From: Melampsora larici-populina 98AG31
Taxonomy: Eukaryota > Basidiomycota > Pucciniomycetes > Pucciniales > Melampsoraceae
Length of the DNA stretch: 64,000 nt
Direction of reading: 5' to 3'
NCBI RefSeq assembly: GCF_000204055.1
Contig: NW_006768783.1
Span: 493,119-557,118 of the forward strand
Shown here: positions 12,587-23,148 of the stretch, in pieces
Layout of the letters: each line of letters starts with the position of its first letter
How positions within the stretch are numbered: the first letter of the stretch is position 1
Translations under genes and position numbers: made by a program
The notes under the pieces: generated by a model
Database searches by the model: none
What the model was told of the DNA's origin: nothing
What the model saw: only the letters and a program-made list of their open reading frames with translations

Positions 12587-13713
12587 TCTGAGGACGTGCC
12601 ATTGGTCTACATCTTCAGACAAATATCTGGTCCCATGGCTGTTAAAAAATTGATTGCATTGTGGAGATCCAGTCCAAATGAGCCTCAGGACTGTCAACAG
12701 TTGCCCAAATAAGAATTCACAGTGGCAATTTTATTTGTATCAATTGATATATCTAAATCCTTTATCTAAATGTGTGTAGATAGGTGTAGATATGACATAA
12801 AAGTGGAGATGTTTCAGAAGGGCATTAGATTTCTTAGCGGCTTGAGCCTGGCCTGATAACTTTCCCCATCCCGGATGAGTAGGACTCATCCAATCATTGC
12901 CAAGCAGTAGTCCAGATCTAGAGTCCACCACACCAATTGTGGTTTGATAATGAGTATGTCGACTCAGGAATTTCTCACAGCTTGAGTAAATGGTGACCAT
13001 TTACTCACACTGTATTATTGGTACTGAGTACAGTACCCTTGGGAGGCACTTCAGTATTGGTACTCACAAGATGAAATACAGTACCTAACAACTCATTCAC
13101 ACATCCCTGCTCTTGATCACTTCAAAGGCAGATCTATACCAGGGGCTTTAATTAATATTTATCATTGTTTGAGGGCTCTTTCTGTTGTTTCAGCTTTACA
13201 CTTTGATCAACCAGAGCAAATTGCTCTAAACTTGGCAAATCTAACATCTTTGGATTAAGCGGCGTAGCTAGTCCTTAGGTTGATTGGACGTCAGACTCTT
13301 GGGTATGTATTTACCTTTTGACCTGTACTTTCCCTATTGCATTGGCCAACACAGACCTGCGAAAATCTTGATCTGATCATTTCAAATACTAAGTGCACAT
13401 ATACAATAGGACAAGATAACCATATTCTTTTGTTAACAATCCAAAAGTTGAATATCAGTGTCCTAACTTGTAAAACCTCCCACACATTTTGCCACTCTTT
13501 CTGGTTATCTCCTTTTAAAGATCTTCATTCATCAGCTGACGTCCGGTCTCAGGTTTTCTCAGGAATGTTAAAAACTTTACATACCTTCAAGAGAAACAAA
13601 AAATGACAGGTCCTGGGGACCGGGTGGATAATTCAAAGGAGTCTATAATTTGACAATTTGACTCCTTGCTAAGAAAGCTCTTGGTCAAAAACAGCAATGC
13701 TAATCTAAGACCT
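12587..13713. other. Intergenic, no gene seen
   Basis: Unique AT-rich sequence. Around 13000-13080 the word ggtactgagtacagtacc forms a short imperfect palindrome. Open frames at 12740-13000 and 13291-13606 have no support. Confidence 0.4.
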
Positions 13714-13716
13714 TTA

Positions 13717-13936
13717 GGGTGTGTTCACTTAAGGAATTTCTGACCAGAAATCACATTCTGTAAATTTTTTAATGCAAAAATGAAACATACACCACCAAAT
13801 AGACACTTTAAATTTTGCAGAATGTGATTTCTTGGTGAGAAATCACAGTGAACGTGCCCTAAGTATGTTTCATTTTTGCATTAAAAATTTTACAGAATGT
13901 GATTTCTGGTCAGAAATTCCTTAAGTGAATGTGCCC
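13717..13936. mobile_element. 220-bp foldback MITE, TTA target site, with an internal third end
   Basis: Ends GGGTGTGTTCACTTAAGG and, on the other side, the near-complement CCTTAAGTGAATGTGCCC, with TTA on both flanks (13714-13716, 13937-13939). The arms (including the AATCACATTCTGTAAA segment) pair over roughly 50 bases. A third copy of the end lies inside at about 13818-13860 (GTGAACGTGCCC), so this looks like one MITE inserted in, or copied into, another. Confidence 0.8.
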
Positions 13937-13939
13937 TTA

Positions 13940-15547
13940 GTTTATTTCAAAGAAATATAGAAATGTGGAAAGCTACGGAGAGCGCTCCGGACTGTACACC
14001 AATCTCAATACGCTAGACTAAGCTCAACTCAGCAAATAGCACGTATTCTAACAAAGCAATGAAGTAAAGGATAACATAAAAAAGAAGATACCACAGATAG
14101 AATGGAAAATAAACATAGACAAAGATAACTACAAAGAGAAAGGGCGGGAAAATGATAAAAATCACCAAAGAAGAGCTTGATTACTTAGATCAAAACCTTT
14201 GAGAGTGAAAGGGCAGATAATAACTAATAAAAGAATTTGGTAGAAATAAGAAGTGGTATACGGGAGATCGGCTCAATGGCCAACACTGAATGAAATTAAG
14301 GAAGGAATGCGCCCAATGCACCTTGTCGGATGTTATTCCTTGATACCTGGTTTTTCATAGACAGGGTTTGGGTTGGCTCACACGTTAAGATCAAGTGACC
14401 TCAATCACCTGATAACTCACCTTTTGACCATCAACTCGATACCAAAACAAAACTATCAACTCTTTTTTCAATCCAAACTTCCAATCAAAAGAGAAACAGA
14501 CATCTATCTCTTGTATAGTAGAATATGAAATCAAAACAAACTTGTGCACACACTGACTCAGTCTCTATCACATATTCTTCAATTGATTTGTTGTGTTTTC
14601 AGTGATACAATGATTTTGCCAAAGCAGGATTTATAGAAATAGTATTTTTTCTTATTCTTATTCACAAGAAGGACTAATTCTTACTGAACAAAATTTTATA
14701 ACAACTGGGATGTGTTTATATTAATCATATCAAAACACAACACACAGCTTCTTTGCCCATTTTAAATGATCTGCCAAGAGAAAGAGAAAATTGAAACAAA
14801 TAATGAAAAGCTCATTGTTTGGGTTATGCGTAATATTGATGATGAGGAAGATTCTGTGGTTGATCTTTCATGAAAATGTGATTTTGACCGTTTGAATGTT
14901 CTTCAACATTCCATATATTCCCATCCAGATTTGAAATCCTGATCTTCGAACTCCTCAAACAGCTTCAAACCCCCTTCAACTCGTTCAGTATATCACTGAC
15001 ATCCCAGCAAAGCTTCGTACATGTTGATCGTAGGCAATCAACACTCTTTGTACTTGCGGGAAAAACCCAGCTTACTTTATTCACTTCCCTAGTGTCTTAT
15101 TGATCTGTGCCATCACTACAGCGTCGCCAAGTGTCCTCAAGATTCGAAGATGTAAAATTGAGAGTTGATGATCTCTGCTGGAGGGTAGAACATGCGTAAC
15201 GTTCAGAATTGACTTTTTCATTCACAAAGCACAAAAAAATAATCTTGCAGCGCCTGGTTATCTCGAGTTTGATTCATGTGTGGTGATTAGAATGCTTACC
15301 TCGAAGTTCGAACTCTGAGATGCTTTTAAGTGTCCCTTCACCTGGTCAGTGTTTGTGGTGTCCATGGTGAGTCCTGATGAGGTTTACTCAAAAATCGAGT
15401 ACCTGTAGAGGGTTTGCTTTCGGGGTTTGGGGGTTTGGGGTTTGTCTGGTTTGTCCTCCTTCCTTGTCCATCGTATTTTGATCGAATCTCTCTCGTTCAC
15501 CTGGTCTGTCAAACCTCATCTACGTCTCTAAATCACCAACATCGAAA
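13940..15547. other. Intergenic, no gene seen
   Basis: AT-rich spacer of 1.6 kb. The segment 15410-15540 is pyrimidine-rich with a ggggtttgggggtttggggt run and could belong to the promoter of the downstream F-box gene. No repeat or RNA gene was recognised. Confidence 0.4.
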
Positions 15548-17761
15548 GTGAAAATAAGTGTGATGGACACCCAATCTTTGTCAAAACATCCTAAACCTGG
15601 GATTACGACTGAGGCTTGCAGTATTGAATTAATATGCGGAATTCATGATGTTTCAAAGCGTATCACCCAGTTAAAGAAGACCGGCGACAACTTTAACGCA
15701 TGGGAACGAGATTCAAAGGTTATGATAGGCAGTATCACTGGGTCATACAACTACTTTGTACGCGAGTTAGACAAGCACGATCCGAAGTTCAATCGAGCCG
15801 TCTTCAATCTTATATACTGGTCAATCGACGAGGAACTCCGGCAGGAGCTGATCATTGATGGGTCTGCAGGCGACGCCTTTCAATTCTTGGCAGGGCGGTT
15901 CCGATCAGATCCTTTGAATCAATGTATCATGAGTCGCGCGACTTTTCCAGAAGAAATCTTAGATAATATCGTGAACTTCGTTTACCACCAATCTTTTCAA
16001 GAGCATGACTCTATCAAGCAAAGGAAACGGGAGCGTATGGTTCAGGTCCCCATCGCCCGCGTCGAAGATTACACATATATCTACCGGGATCATCGTGGCT
16101 CACCAATTCTCAGTACCTTTCAAACCCTTGCCGTGGTCAATCGCAGATTTCATAGGTTGTGTCTCCCTAAGATGTGGCAGGTATGGTTTTGCATGACTTC
16201 CAGTTTGTGCCCTTCCTGCTCCCGTATCAATCTGGACACACGATATACTCCTGAAACGTGGTAACCTAGTGAGATATTTGGAGTTTGAATTGGACGATGT
16301 GACTGTCTATGCCGATGACGAGGCTTCGGAAATTTCAAAGAGTGTTGATGATAACACATCACTAGGCAGCAGATGTGACCTTGAAGACGAGTCGAGATAT
16401 GGGATTGGACTACAGTCAAACCCGCGCTAATGCATAAATTGGGGAGACAATTTTTGCTATGCATTATTGCGGGTTATGCAAATAGGCATAAACCCCCATA
16501 ATGCATATTTGTATGCATATTGGCCTAAATGCATTGAAATATGCATTATGACGGGTTTTTGTTGAAATTGTATAAGTTTATGCAATAGTACGTTTGTATT
16601 TTGCGCGGGTACAAGGACAAGATATTTTTTTGACACCGAAAAAAACACCACTAGGGGTCGGTTTGACCCCATAGAGGGCTCATTGCTGCCTGATGTTGCC
16701 AAAATCCTACTTGCAAAGGATTTGATCAGAGTTCAATGGAAAAAAAACACATCCTGGGGCGCTTTGTAGGCATGCATTATGACTTTGGGGACTTGAAAAG
16801 AAGTATGCATTATGGTTTTTGACATAATTATGCAATTAATGACAAAATTGGCCCGCACCAGCTGGGTGGAAACCAAAACTTATGCATTTTGGCTGGTTAT
16901 GCATGTGCGCGGGTATGCATGTGCGCGGGTTTGACTGTAGTAAACATTAGAAACATATTCAAAGCCTGTCCTTATCTAGAGTCAGTAACAATTCATATTC
17001 CAGAAGATTCATACTACGCAGAATCATCTTCTCCTATCGCATCCCGCTTGAAAGACCTATTTGGCCTCATCCCTCAGCTTCGACGTTTAGTAATAAAGAC
17101 CCCTGACGGCGGCGGAGGCTTCACTGGCGAATTCGTGATTGACTCTCTCACAAACCTACCGTCTTTAGTAACATTGGAACTCTTTTCCTTTGCATTTGAG
17201 GAAAAATCATCGCCAGAAAAATCCTTTGGGTGGAACCTAGCTCAGCATCGCAACCTCCGCGAATTGCGTCTGCGAGAGGTCGACTGCAATGATCAAACTT
17301 GGACCTTGAAGTCTTGGCCTCAACGACTTACGACCCTTGAGCTTTACTGTTGTGGATTGACATCGGGCATGGTGCAGAAAATGCTCAGTGGTTGTGCTCC
17401 CTTTCTTGCTAGGCTGGAGATCTCGCTTGATCGTACCCCACATGGTTCAGGTGTCTGGGATCAGACTGATCTCCCGGCTCTTCAACACCTCCTATGTCAT
17501 CGAACAAGCTTGGAGTTTCTTGTATGCTTCCAGAGCTGTAAAAATATAGAGGCAATTAGTTATCACGGACCTATCAACGATTATCAATGGTACTTGGTAA
17601 AGCATCTTTTATCAACATGCACGTGGCCCAAAATTTTGCTTTTGGATCTTCGTGTATGGTATTCTGCCGAGAGGATCAATGATAATAACTGGAGAACACT
17701 AACTGAGAAGGATGTGGATGATATTTGGCAATCTTTCAAAATCAAACTCTTGATCAAATGA
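15548..17761 (+). pseudogene. gag-like/F-box/LRR gene disrupted by a MITE
   Basis: One open frame joins a Copia-type gag-like N-terminus (residues about 1-120; GDNFNAWERD, RAVFNLIYWSIDEELRQELI) to an F-box-like segment (TFPEEILDNIVNFV near 140, then LAVVNRRFHRLCLPKMWQ). Leucine-rich-repeat-type sequence follows up to 17761 (LRELRLREVDC, RLTTLELYCCGLT). Two breaks are visible. The frame shifts by one near 16181-16205 (the continuation reads LPAPVSIWTHDILLKRG), and neither nearby AG gives an intron of the right phase. MITE copy B then interrupts the LRR part at 16411; deleting the MITE and one TA joins GIG to LVNIRN in frame. F-box proteins normally supply substrate recognition to SCF ubiquitin ligases. 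The N-terminal fusion may be a chance in-frame gag remnant; an internal ATG at 15929 would give an F-box-only start. Confidence 0.72.
16413..16937. mobile_element. 525-bp MITE, copy B, inserted in the F-box/LRR coding sequence
   Basis: Same length, ends and interior as copy A at 10295-10819, in the same orientation and flanked by TA (16411-16412, 16938-16939). With its duplicated TA it adds 527 bases, which breaks the host frame. Confidence 0.93.
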
Positions 17762-18022
17762 AAGCCAACTCAATTTGGCTAGAACCCCAATCTTCTCTCA
17801 AAGAATGTGATATGTATACTGTAATTCTATCAAATGTCTCGTTTTTTTGCATTCCTACCTATCGTTTAACAATAGCCGGTCTCAAAGTTAACCCGGTTGC
17901 CAAAAAACCCGGTACACCCAGTTTTTTTTTAACTGGGTGACCTGGGTAGGTGAAAAACCCACCAACCGGGGAAAACTTTTCATACACTTTCCATACACTT
18001 TCAAGCCACTAAACCCGCCACG

Positions 18023-19834
18023 ATGCCGCGCAAAAAGGCAACCAAGCACCCAAACCCCACATCAGCTTCTCCACAAATACCTAGTACAACTCCAATCACC
18101 CCAAATCCCACGCATATTGGAACTCTATCTGGTATATCCCCGCTCTCGGGAGGTATTCCAGTGATTTCGGCAGGTCAAGCTTCTCCCTCGGCTCATATTT
18201 CTCAGGCCGACTTGATCCGTCTGCAGCTTTTAGCAAGCGGTGGATCACCAGCACTTCAGTCTCAGGGTTTCTTCACCTTCCCAATGCAAACCCCATCAGC
18301 TCATTTGAATACCAGTCTGCTCGTATCTCCGGAATCTCAGACTCACAAAGCGAATGCTGCGATGACCTCAACAAACACTGCCGCCACCGAACAAGTTGTC
18401 ACGGAACCAGTCCCTGCGAAAAAAGCCCGAGGAAGGCCGAGGAAATCTGATATTGAGGTTACTGAAGACTCGAAGACTGCTCAAGTCTCTTGGTTTGTGA
18501 AGCGAGATGATGGCTTGTCTGACTTGGACAAGGTTGCCATCTGGTGTGCCGAAGATGATAACTTTCAACGATGGAAATCGCAAAATCCGAGCAAGATCGC
18601 AGTAGCTGCAATCTGCGCTGCTCATTTGAAAGATAAACATCAATCAGACCGATCACCAAGAGAGGTTGACAAAAAGGTTGAGTTTTAAACTTACCTCTTC
18701 CTGTTTTCCGACTGCTGTTGATGATGTGTGGTTTTCTAGATCAAGTACCTCGAAGATCAGTTCAAAGAAGGCTTCAAAGAAATCAATTCGACTGGACAGG
18801 GCGTACTTGACAATGATGATTATAAGGAGGAGCTTGAACGATTGGAATTGATATTGCACTCTGTCAATAGTGACGGTGAAGAGGTAGTGACAGGAAAGTT
18901 AGCTCGTGGTAAGAAGCATAAACCACCAGCAAAAGCTTCTGCACTTGGTGTGTTCTTTTCAGTATGTTTAAGTACGCCAAATACTGATCATAATGGCTAT
19001 CTGTAGAGAAAGCAATCGCTGTTTGCCCTTGGTATTGCCTCTTGGAGGCTGTGATGCTTGAACGATCTAACATCATCCCGGAGGCAACTCGGGATACTTT
19101 AGGAAACGTCTCTTTGGATTCAGCTCATTCCGACTCAAAAACCCATTCGAAGCGTTCCGTTCGTGATTTGGAGTTGGAAGATGAGGCATTGATTGATGAT
19201 GGGGTTTCTAGAGATGCAGATGTATTATTTCCATCTGATGTTGAGGAAGATAAGATGATGATTAAAAAGGAGGAAGGTGGGAAGAGTCGTGAGGTGACCA
19301 AAAGAAAAAACAAAAGTCAGTAATCCTTCTCTAACACTTTTGAACACAAGATTTTGACGTACAGGAATTCCAGGGGAAAGGCGTGAATCCAGGAACGGAA
19401 CAGCCTCTCGGGACAGCCTCGGTCTACAAAACCTCATGACTGATTTTCTACCTAGTAAAGCCGAACGTTCACTTGCTGCTCACGAAGAACGCAAAAAATC
19501 TCGAGAACAAATGAATCTCAATTCCCAAATTGCCAAAGCAATCACTGCGATGTCGACCAATCGCCAAAATGATGTTCAACTCAAACGCGAGCAACTACGT
19601 GGTGAGGCCGTCACGAGGTTCATGGGAATGGGGGACACTTTCGATGAGGCTTTTAGAAAGGCTGCAATTATGTACCCAAACTCTCAAGATACCCACACTC
19701 CTCACGCTAGCGGTAGTAATGTTAGGTTGGAAGATTCCGAATCGTTCGGCACCTCCAAAGAGTCCGAAGATTCTAAAAGCTCTGTGAGCTTTGATCCTTC
19801 CGAAGGATTGGATATGTACGTTGAGTCCCCTTAA
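18023..19834 (+). CDS. Harbinger accessory protein with AT-hook and SANT/Myb-like region
   Basis: Four exons (18023-18676, 18740-18947, 19007-19315, 19365-19834) give 546 residues. A Ser/Thr/Pro-rich N-terminus leads to an AT-hook (ARGRPRK, 135-141). A region resembling the SANT-like domain of Harbinger partner proteins follows at about 155-290 (VSWFVKRDDGLSDLDKVAIW; KYLEDQFKEGFKEINSTGQG). Next come an acidic linker and a charged C-terminal helix rich in Glu, Lys and Arg (AAHEERKKSREQMN). In this superfamily the partner protein binds the terminal repeats and carries the transposase to the nucleus. The SANT assignment rests on context and general pattern. It converges on the transposase across a 565-base spacer. 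Confidence 0.82.
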
Positions 19835-20399
19835 GTATGATGGTACAAATTAAATTTCTTCAACCTGCGCTCCCTTTTTTCACCTCGTGATATTTGGATC
19901 AAAAATAAAACCACTGTTCTGCAAAATCATTGCGCTGTTCTATTTCTGTTTTGAATCTGTTTTGACTCGTTGTTATTTTCAAACTTACCAAAATACCAAA
20001 AAAAAAGTCTTTGATTTCCTAGCTACAAGTTAAATTTGGTTACTTGTTTTTAAAATCTTATGTCTTGTTGTTATTCCCAAACCCACCAAGTTACCACAAA
20101 AAAATTCCTTATGATGTTTGCAGATAGTGACAAGTTAAAGAGTTGTTTGCAATTTCACTCCTCCACGCTTGAGTTTGTGTCTGCCACCGAAACTTACTTG
20201 AAATGAAGAATCTCTCGATTTCCTTTCTCATGCTCACAAATAAAACATAAACCTGATCCAAAAAACAAAATCATTTGATTACCAACTCGATTAAAGGACT
20301 AAGTGTTGGGCCATTTGAGGCATTACAAAAAAAAACTCCTTCGACAAAAAAAAACCTCAGGGAGGATCTATAGCAAAGTTACAGTACATAGAGCCTCGA
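19835..20399. other. Spacer between the convergent Harbinger genes
   Basis: T-rich and A-rich tracts fitting two overlapping 3' ends. The word caagttaaa with a Lys/Phe-rich context recurs at about 20030 and 20135, suggesting a small internal duplication. No coding potential. Confidence 0.5.
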
Positions 20400-22021
20400 T
20401 CAAGTCATGGTAGAGAGAAAACTTTGAAACAAAGATTCCCGTCTTTGATCACATAGGCGTGAGTTGCCCATAGCCGCATACACCTCTTCATCATGACTCG
20501 GGAAAGCTTCTCGGTGAGACTCCCATTCTTCTGAAGGTCCTAAGTCCCACGTCCCATCTACTTCTTGCACAAAATTGTGAATAACACAGCACGCTGAAAG
20601 CCATGCGTTGAGGTAATTAGCACTTCTTCGATCCTTAATCACCAGTCGTGACTCTTTACAAGACTGTGTACGGCCTTTCCAAAGGCCATTGGTATGTTCG
20701 GAGACGATTCGTGCTAGACTCAAAGCGAAGTTGAAATGTCGATGGGCGCGGTCGAGTTCTTGGTTCCTGGGCTTCTTGAAAGCAGGAACTATGAATTTTG
20801 AGGAGCTGTAACCAGAGTCTGCTAAGATATACTCTCCTGGACTAAAAAAAGATTCAATATTTTTGAAAAACTGAAAGAAAACTTAAACACGTCAGTAACT
20901 CTTCCGTGCGAAAAGACAAAGGAGGACTTACCTCAGTTGATTTAAGGACCCTTTGATCGTGTGCACTTCCACACCATCCGTGGTGAGCATAGATGATACG
21001 TCTTCTATGATCACATATGATCAAAGAATTCACTGCATAGAAGGACTTTCGACAATAATAGTCCTCGCAATTCTTCTGTGGTGCATATGCTAGAGGAATA
21101 AGGGTTCCATCGATGAAACCCACACAATCTTTGAAAAATGAAGTGGAACCAATGGCTGATTTGATCTCGTTTCGTTCTTCAGGAGTAGGCCACTTGACAT
21201 ATTTGGATTCGATTCTGTTGAGCGCCTGAATACAACGGTACGTGTAATTATCCACGCTCCCTTCTAAAACAATTGTCAGTACATGTTTTAAGTCAACGTG
21301 ATATACACTCACGAAGTGCTTCCTTACCTGCCATTGAGAACAGTTTTGCTATTACTCGACACTGTCCACCATTTCCAGAGAGCCCAAAGTTTGCCATGGC
21401 GACCAAGAGCTGCCATCTAACGGGAGCTTGAGAGACGTTTGAATTGTTGTGAAATATCGGATCATCTGCTATCTGGTCTACAAGGGTGTTGAAAGCGGGC
21501 TTTGACATCCGGGCCTTTTACATACCAAAGAACAAATCAGTCATTTGGAAATGAGATGAAAACAAGAAGATATAACATACTGCAACACCCCATGTTCGAT
21601 CATTCTCACTCCACCATTCGTCGAAACAGGCGTACTTTCTCTCACGTCGCATCAAACGAGGGATTCTATGGACAAGATATCGTTTCTTCTGCGCATGTTC
21701 TATTCCAAAAGCCAAGATAGCCAGGGTCGATTCGTCCTCCATGTATCGGCGCTTTTGAGCACGACTGAATGTCATAGCATCAAATGTGCTAGTCATGATC
21801 AACTGAGAGGCCATTAAGAGCAGACTGTCTTGCAAGTTTTGATCTCCTGTAGCGTCGTTGGAATCAAGCTGATCGAGGATAATCACTGCGGCCAACATGT
21901 TAGTGAAGTTGCTGGGGTTCGTGGTTGTGTTGTAATAGTTGGTGGCCAGAGACGCTACCTGAAGTGCGAAGAAACAGTTCAGGTAGGCCAAGGCGTCGCG
22001 GCGGACAGTGGAGGTCGGCAT
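20400..22021 (-). CDS. PIF/Harbinger transposase (DDE_Tnp_4-type endonuclease)
   Basis: Four exons (22021-21581, 21514-21328, 21263-20932, 20870-20400) give 476 residues. The catalytic triad is readable: Asp261 in GFIDGT, Asp338 in LADSGY and Glu378 in SEHTNG. The conserved AHDQRVLKST block (310-319) lies between the first two, and the CCVIHNF block typical of the family follows. The N-terminal part (MTFSRAQKRRYMEDES, WWSENDRTWGVAARMSKPAF) also fits. It cuts and joins the element ends during transposition. No stop or frameshift was found, and the intron phases agree. It begins 161 bases inside the right terminus. Confidence 0.95.
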
Positions 22022-22185
22022 CGTGGAAAAGGAGAAAGGATGGGTTGGGTGGGTTTGAAGATAGGTGTTTGGGTCTGAAAGCTGAACTCCAAACCCGGTA
22101 CACCAGGGTACACCCAGTTACCGCCAAAAAAAAACTGGGTGTACCGGGTTTTTTGGCAACCGGGTTAACTTTGAGACCGGCTAAT

Positions 22186-23148
22186 ATGTAGCAACTTATG
22201 TAATGATTGTTCAAACACCTTATATGCTCATTGAAAATCATAGATTCTACCAAAGATTCTCCATAACTTCATGGATTATCATAAATCTTTGCACAAGAGC
22301 CTCTTATATTCAACAGATCTAATCTTCTTGGAGTTATAAGTATAAAGTCTCAAAGTCTGTAAAGCTATGTATGAGCTCTGAAGAGTGATCCAACAAATGT
22401 ATATGCATATTGGTTCTGCATATTGTTTTCTTCCACCCACTAAACTTATCAAATTTGAAAACCCACTTTTTTTGTTTTTGTTTGCTTATCATGACTTTTT
22501 CATAATACCTCAGAGATACAACTTGATTTGAAGTTTGTACAATTATATCAATCAAATGATTTTGTGTTAATTGAATCCTTTTCCAGTCTGATGGGATTCA
22601 AATCTTGATGTAATGTTATGAATTATTAATAAGAGAAACTGCTCTTTTTCAAATCATAAACATCAAAAAAATTCTTTTTAAAGATATAGTATAAATTCAT
22701 TAAACATATAAATTCATCCAAACATAAAAAAAAAACACAATTATAATCAAACATAAAAAAATTCATTATTAAACACACCAGAAAAAAAGTTCATGATTAA
22801 AACACACAAAAAGTTCATTATTAAAGATCAATCAAATCATTTTTTTTCAACATATATATATATATAAAAACACCCATAATAAACATCAAAAATGAAAAAA
22901 AAATGAAAAAAAAACATTACACATTTCTTCTTGGATTTTAGTAGGAAAAAAAAACGAAACAAAAACAAAAACATATATGAAAAATGAAAAATGAAACTTG
23001 CCTTTATATATACAAATTGAATCAAAAAAACACAAAAAAACCCCTCAGAAATCAAACCATCAACTTTTTCCCATTCATTCATGTTTTTTTCTTCAATTCA
23101 ATTCAATTCAACTTTTTTCTTTTACAAACACATTTTCTTTCACATTCT
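22186..23148. other. Very AT-rich intergenic region
   Basis: Contains A-runs and a loose tandem of about 30 bases around 22720-22830 (attcattattaaacacac-like words), a short (TA)n tract near 22853 and the 3' flank of SSK1. No gene supported. Confidence 0.5.

Larger units (their letters stand above)
17874..22182. mobile_element. PIF/Harbinger DNA transposon, 4.3 kb, apparently complete
   Basis: Terminal inverted repeats of about 50 bases start AGCCGGTCTCAAAGTTAACC on the left and end with the complement on the right. The trinucleotide AAT flanks both ends (17871-17873, 22183-22185), the 3-bp duplication expected for this superfamily. Inside are two convergent genes, an AT-hook/SANT-like protein (plus) and a DDE transposase (minus), the usual two-gene layout. 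Both models are open throughout, so the element may be autonomous. Confidence 0.93.

Noticed and set aside
15300..15320. gaagttcgaactc resembling a tRNA T-arm
   Set aside because: No matching D-arm, anticodon stem or acceptor stem could be built around it.
16181..16203. 23-nt intron to explain the frame change in the F-box gene
   Set aside because: Far too short, and its length leaves the wrong frame downstream.
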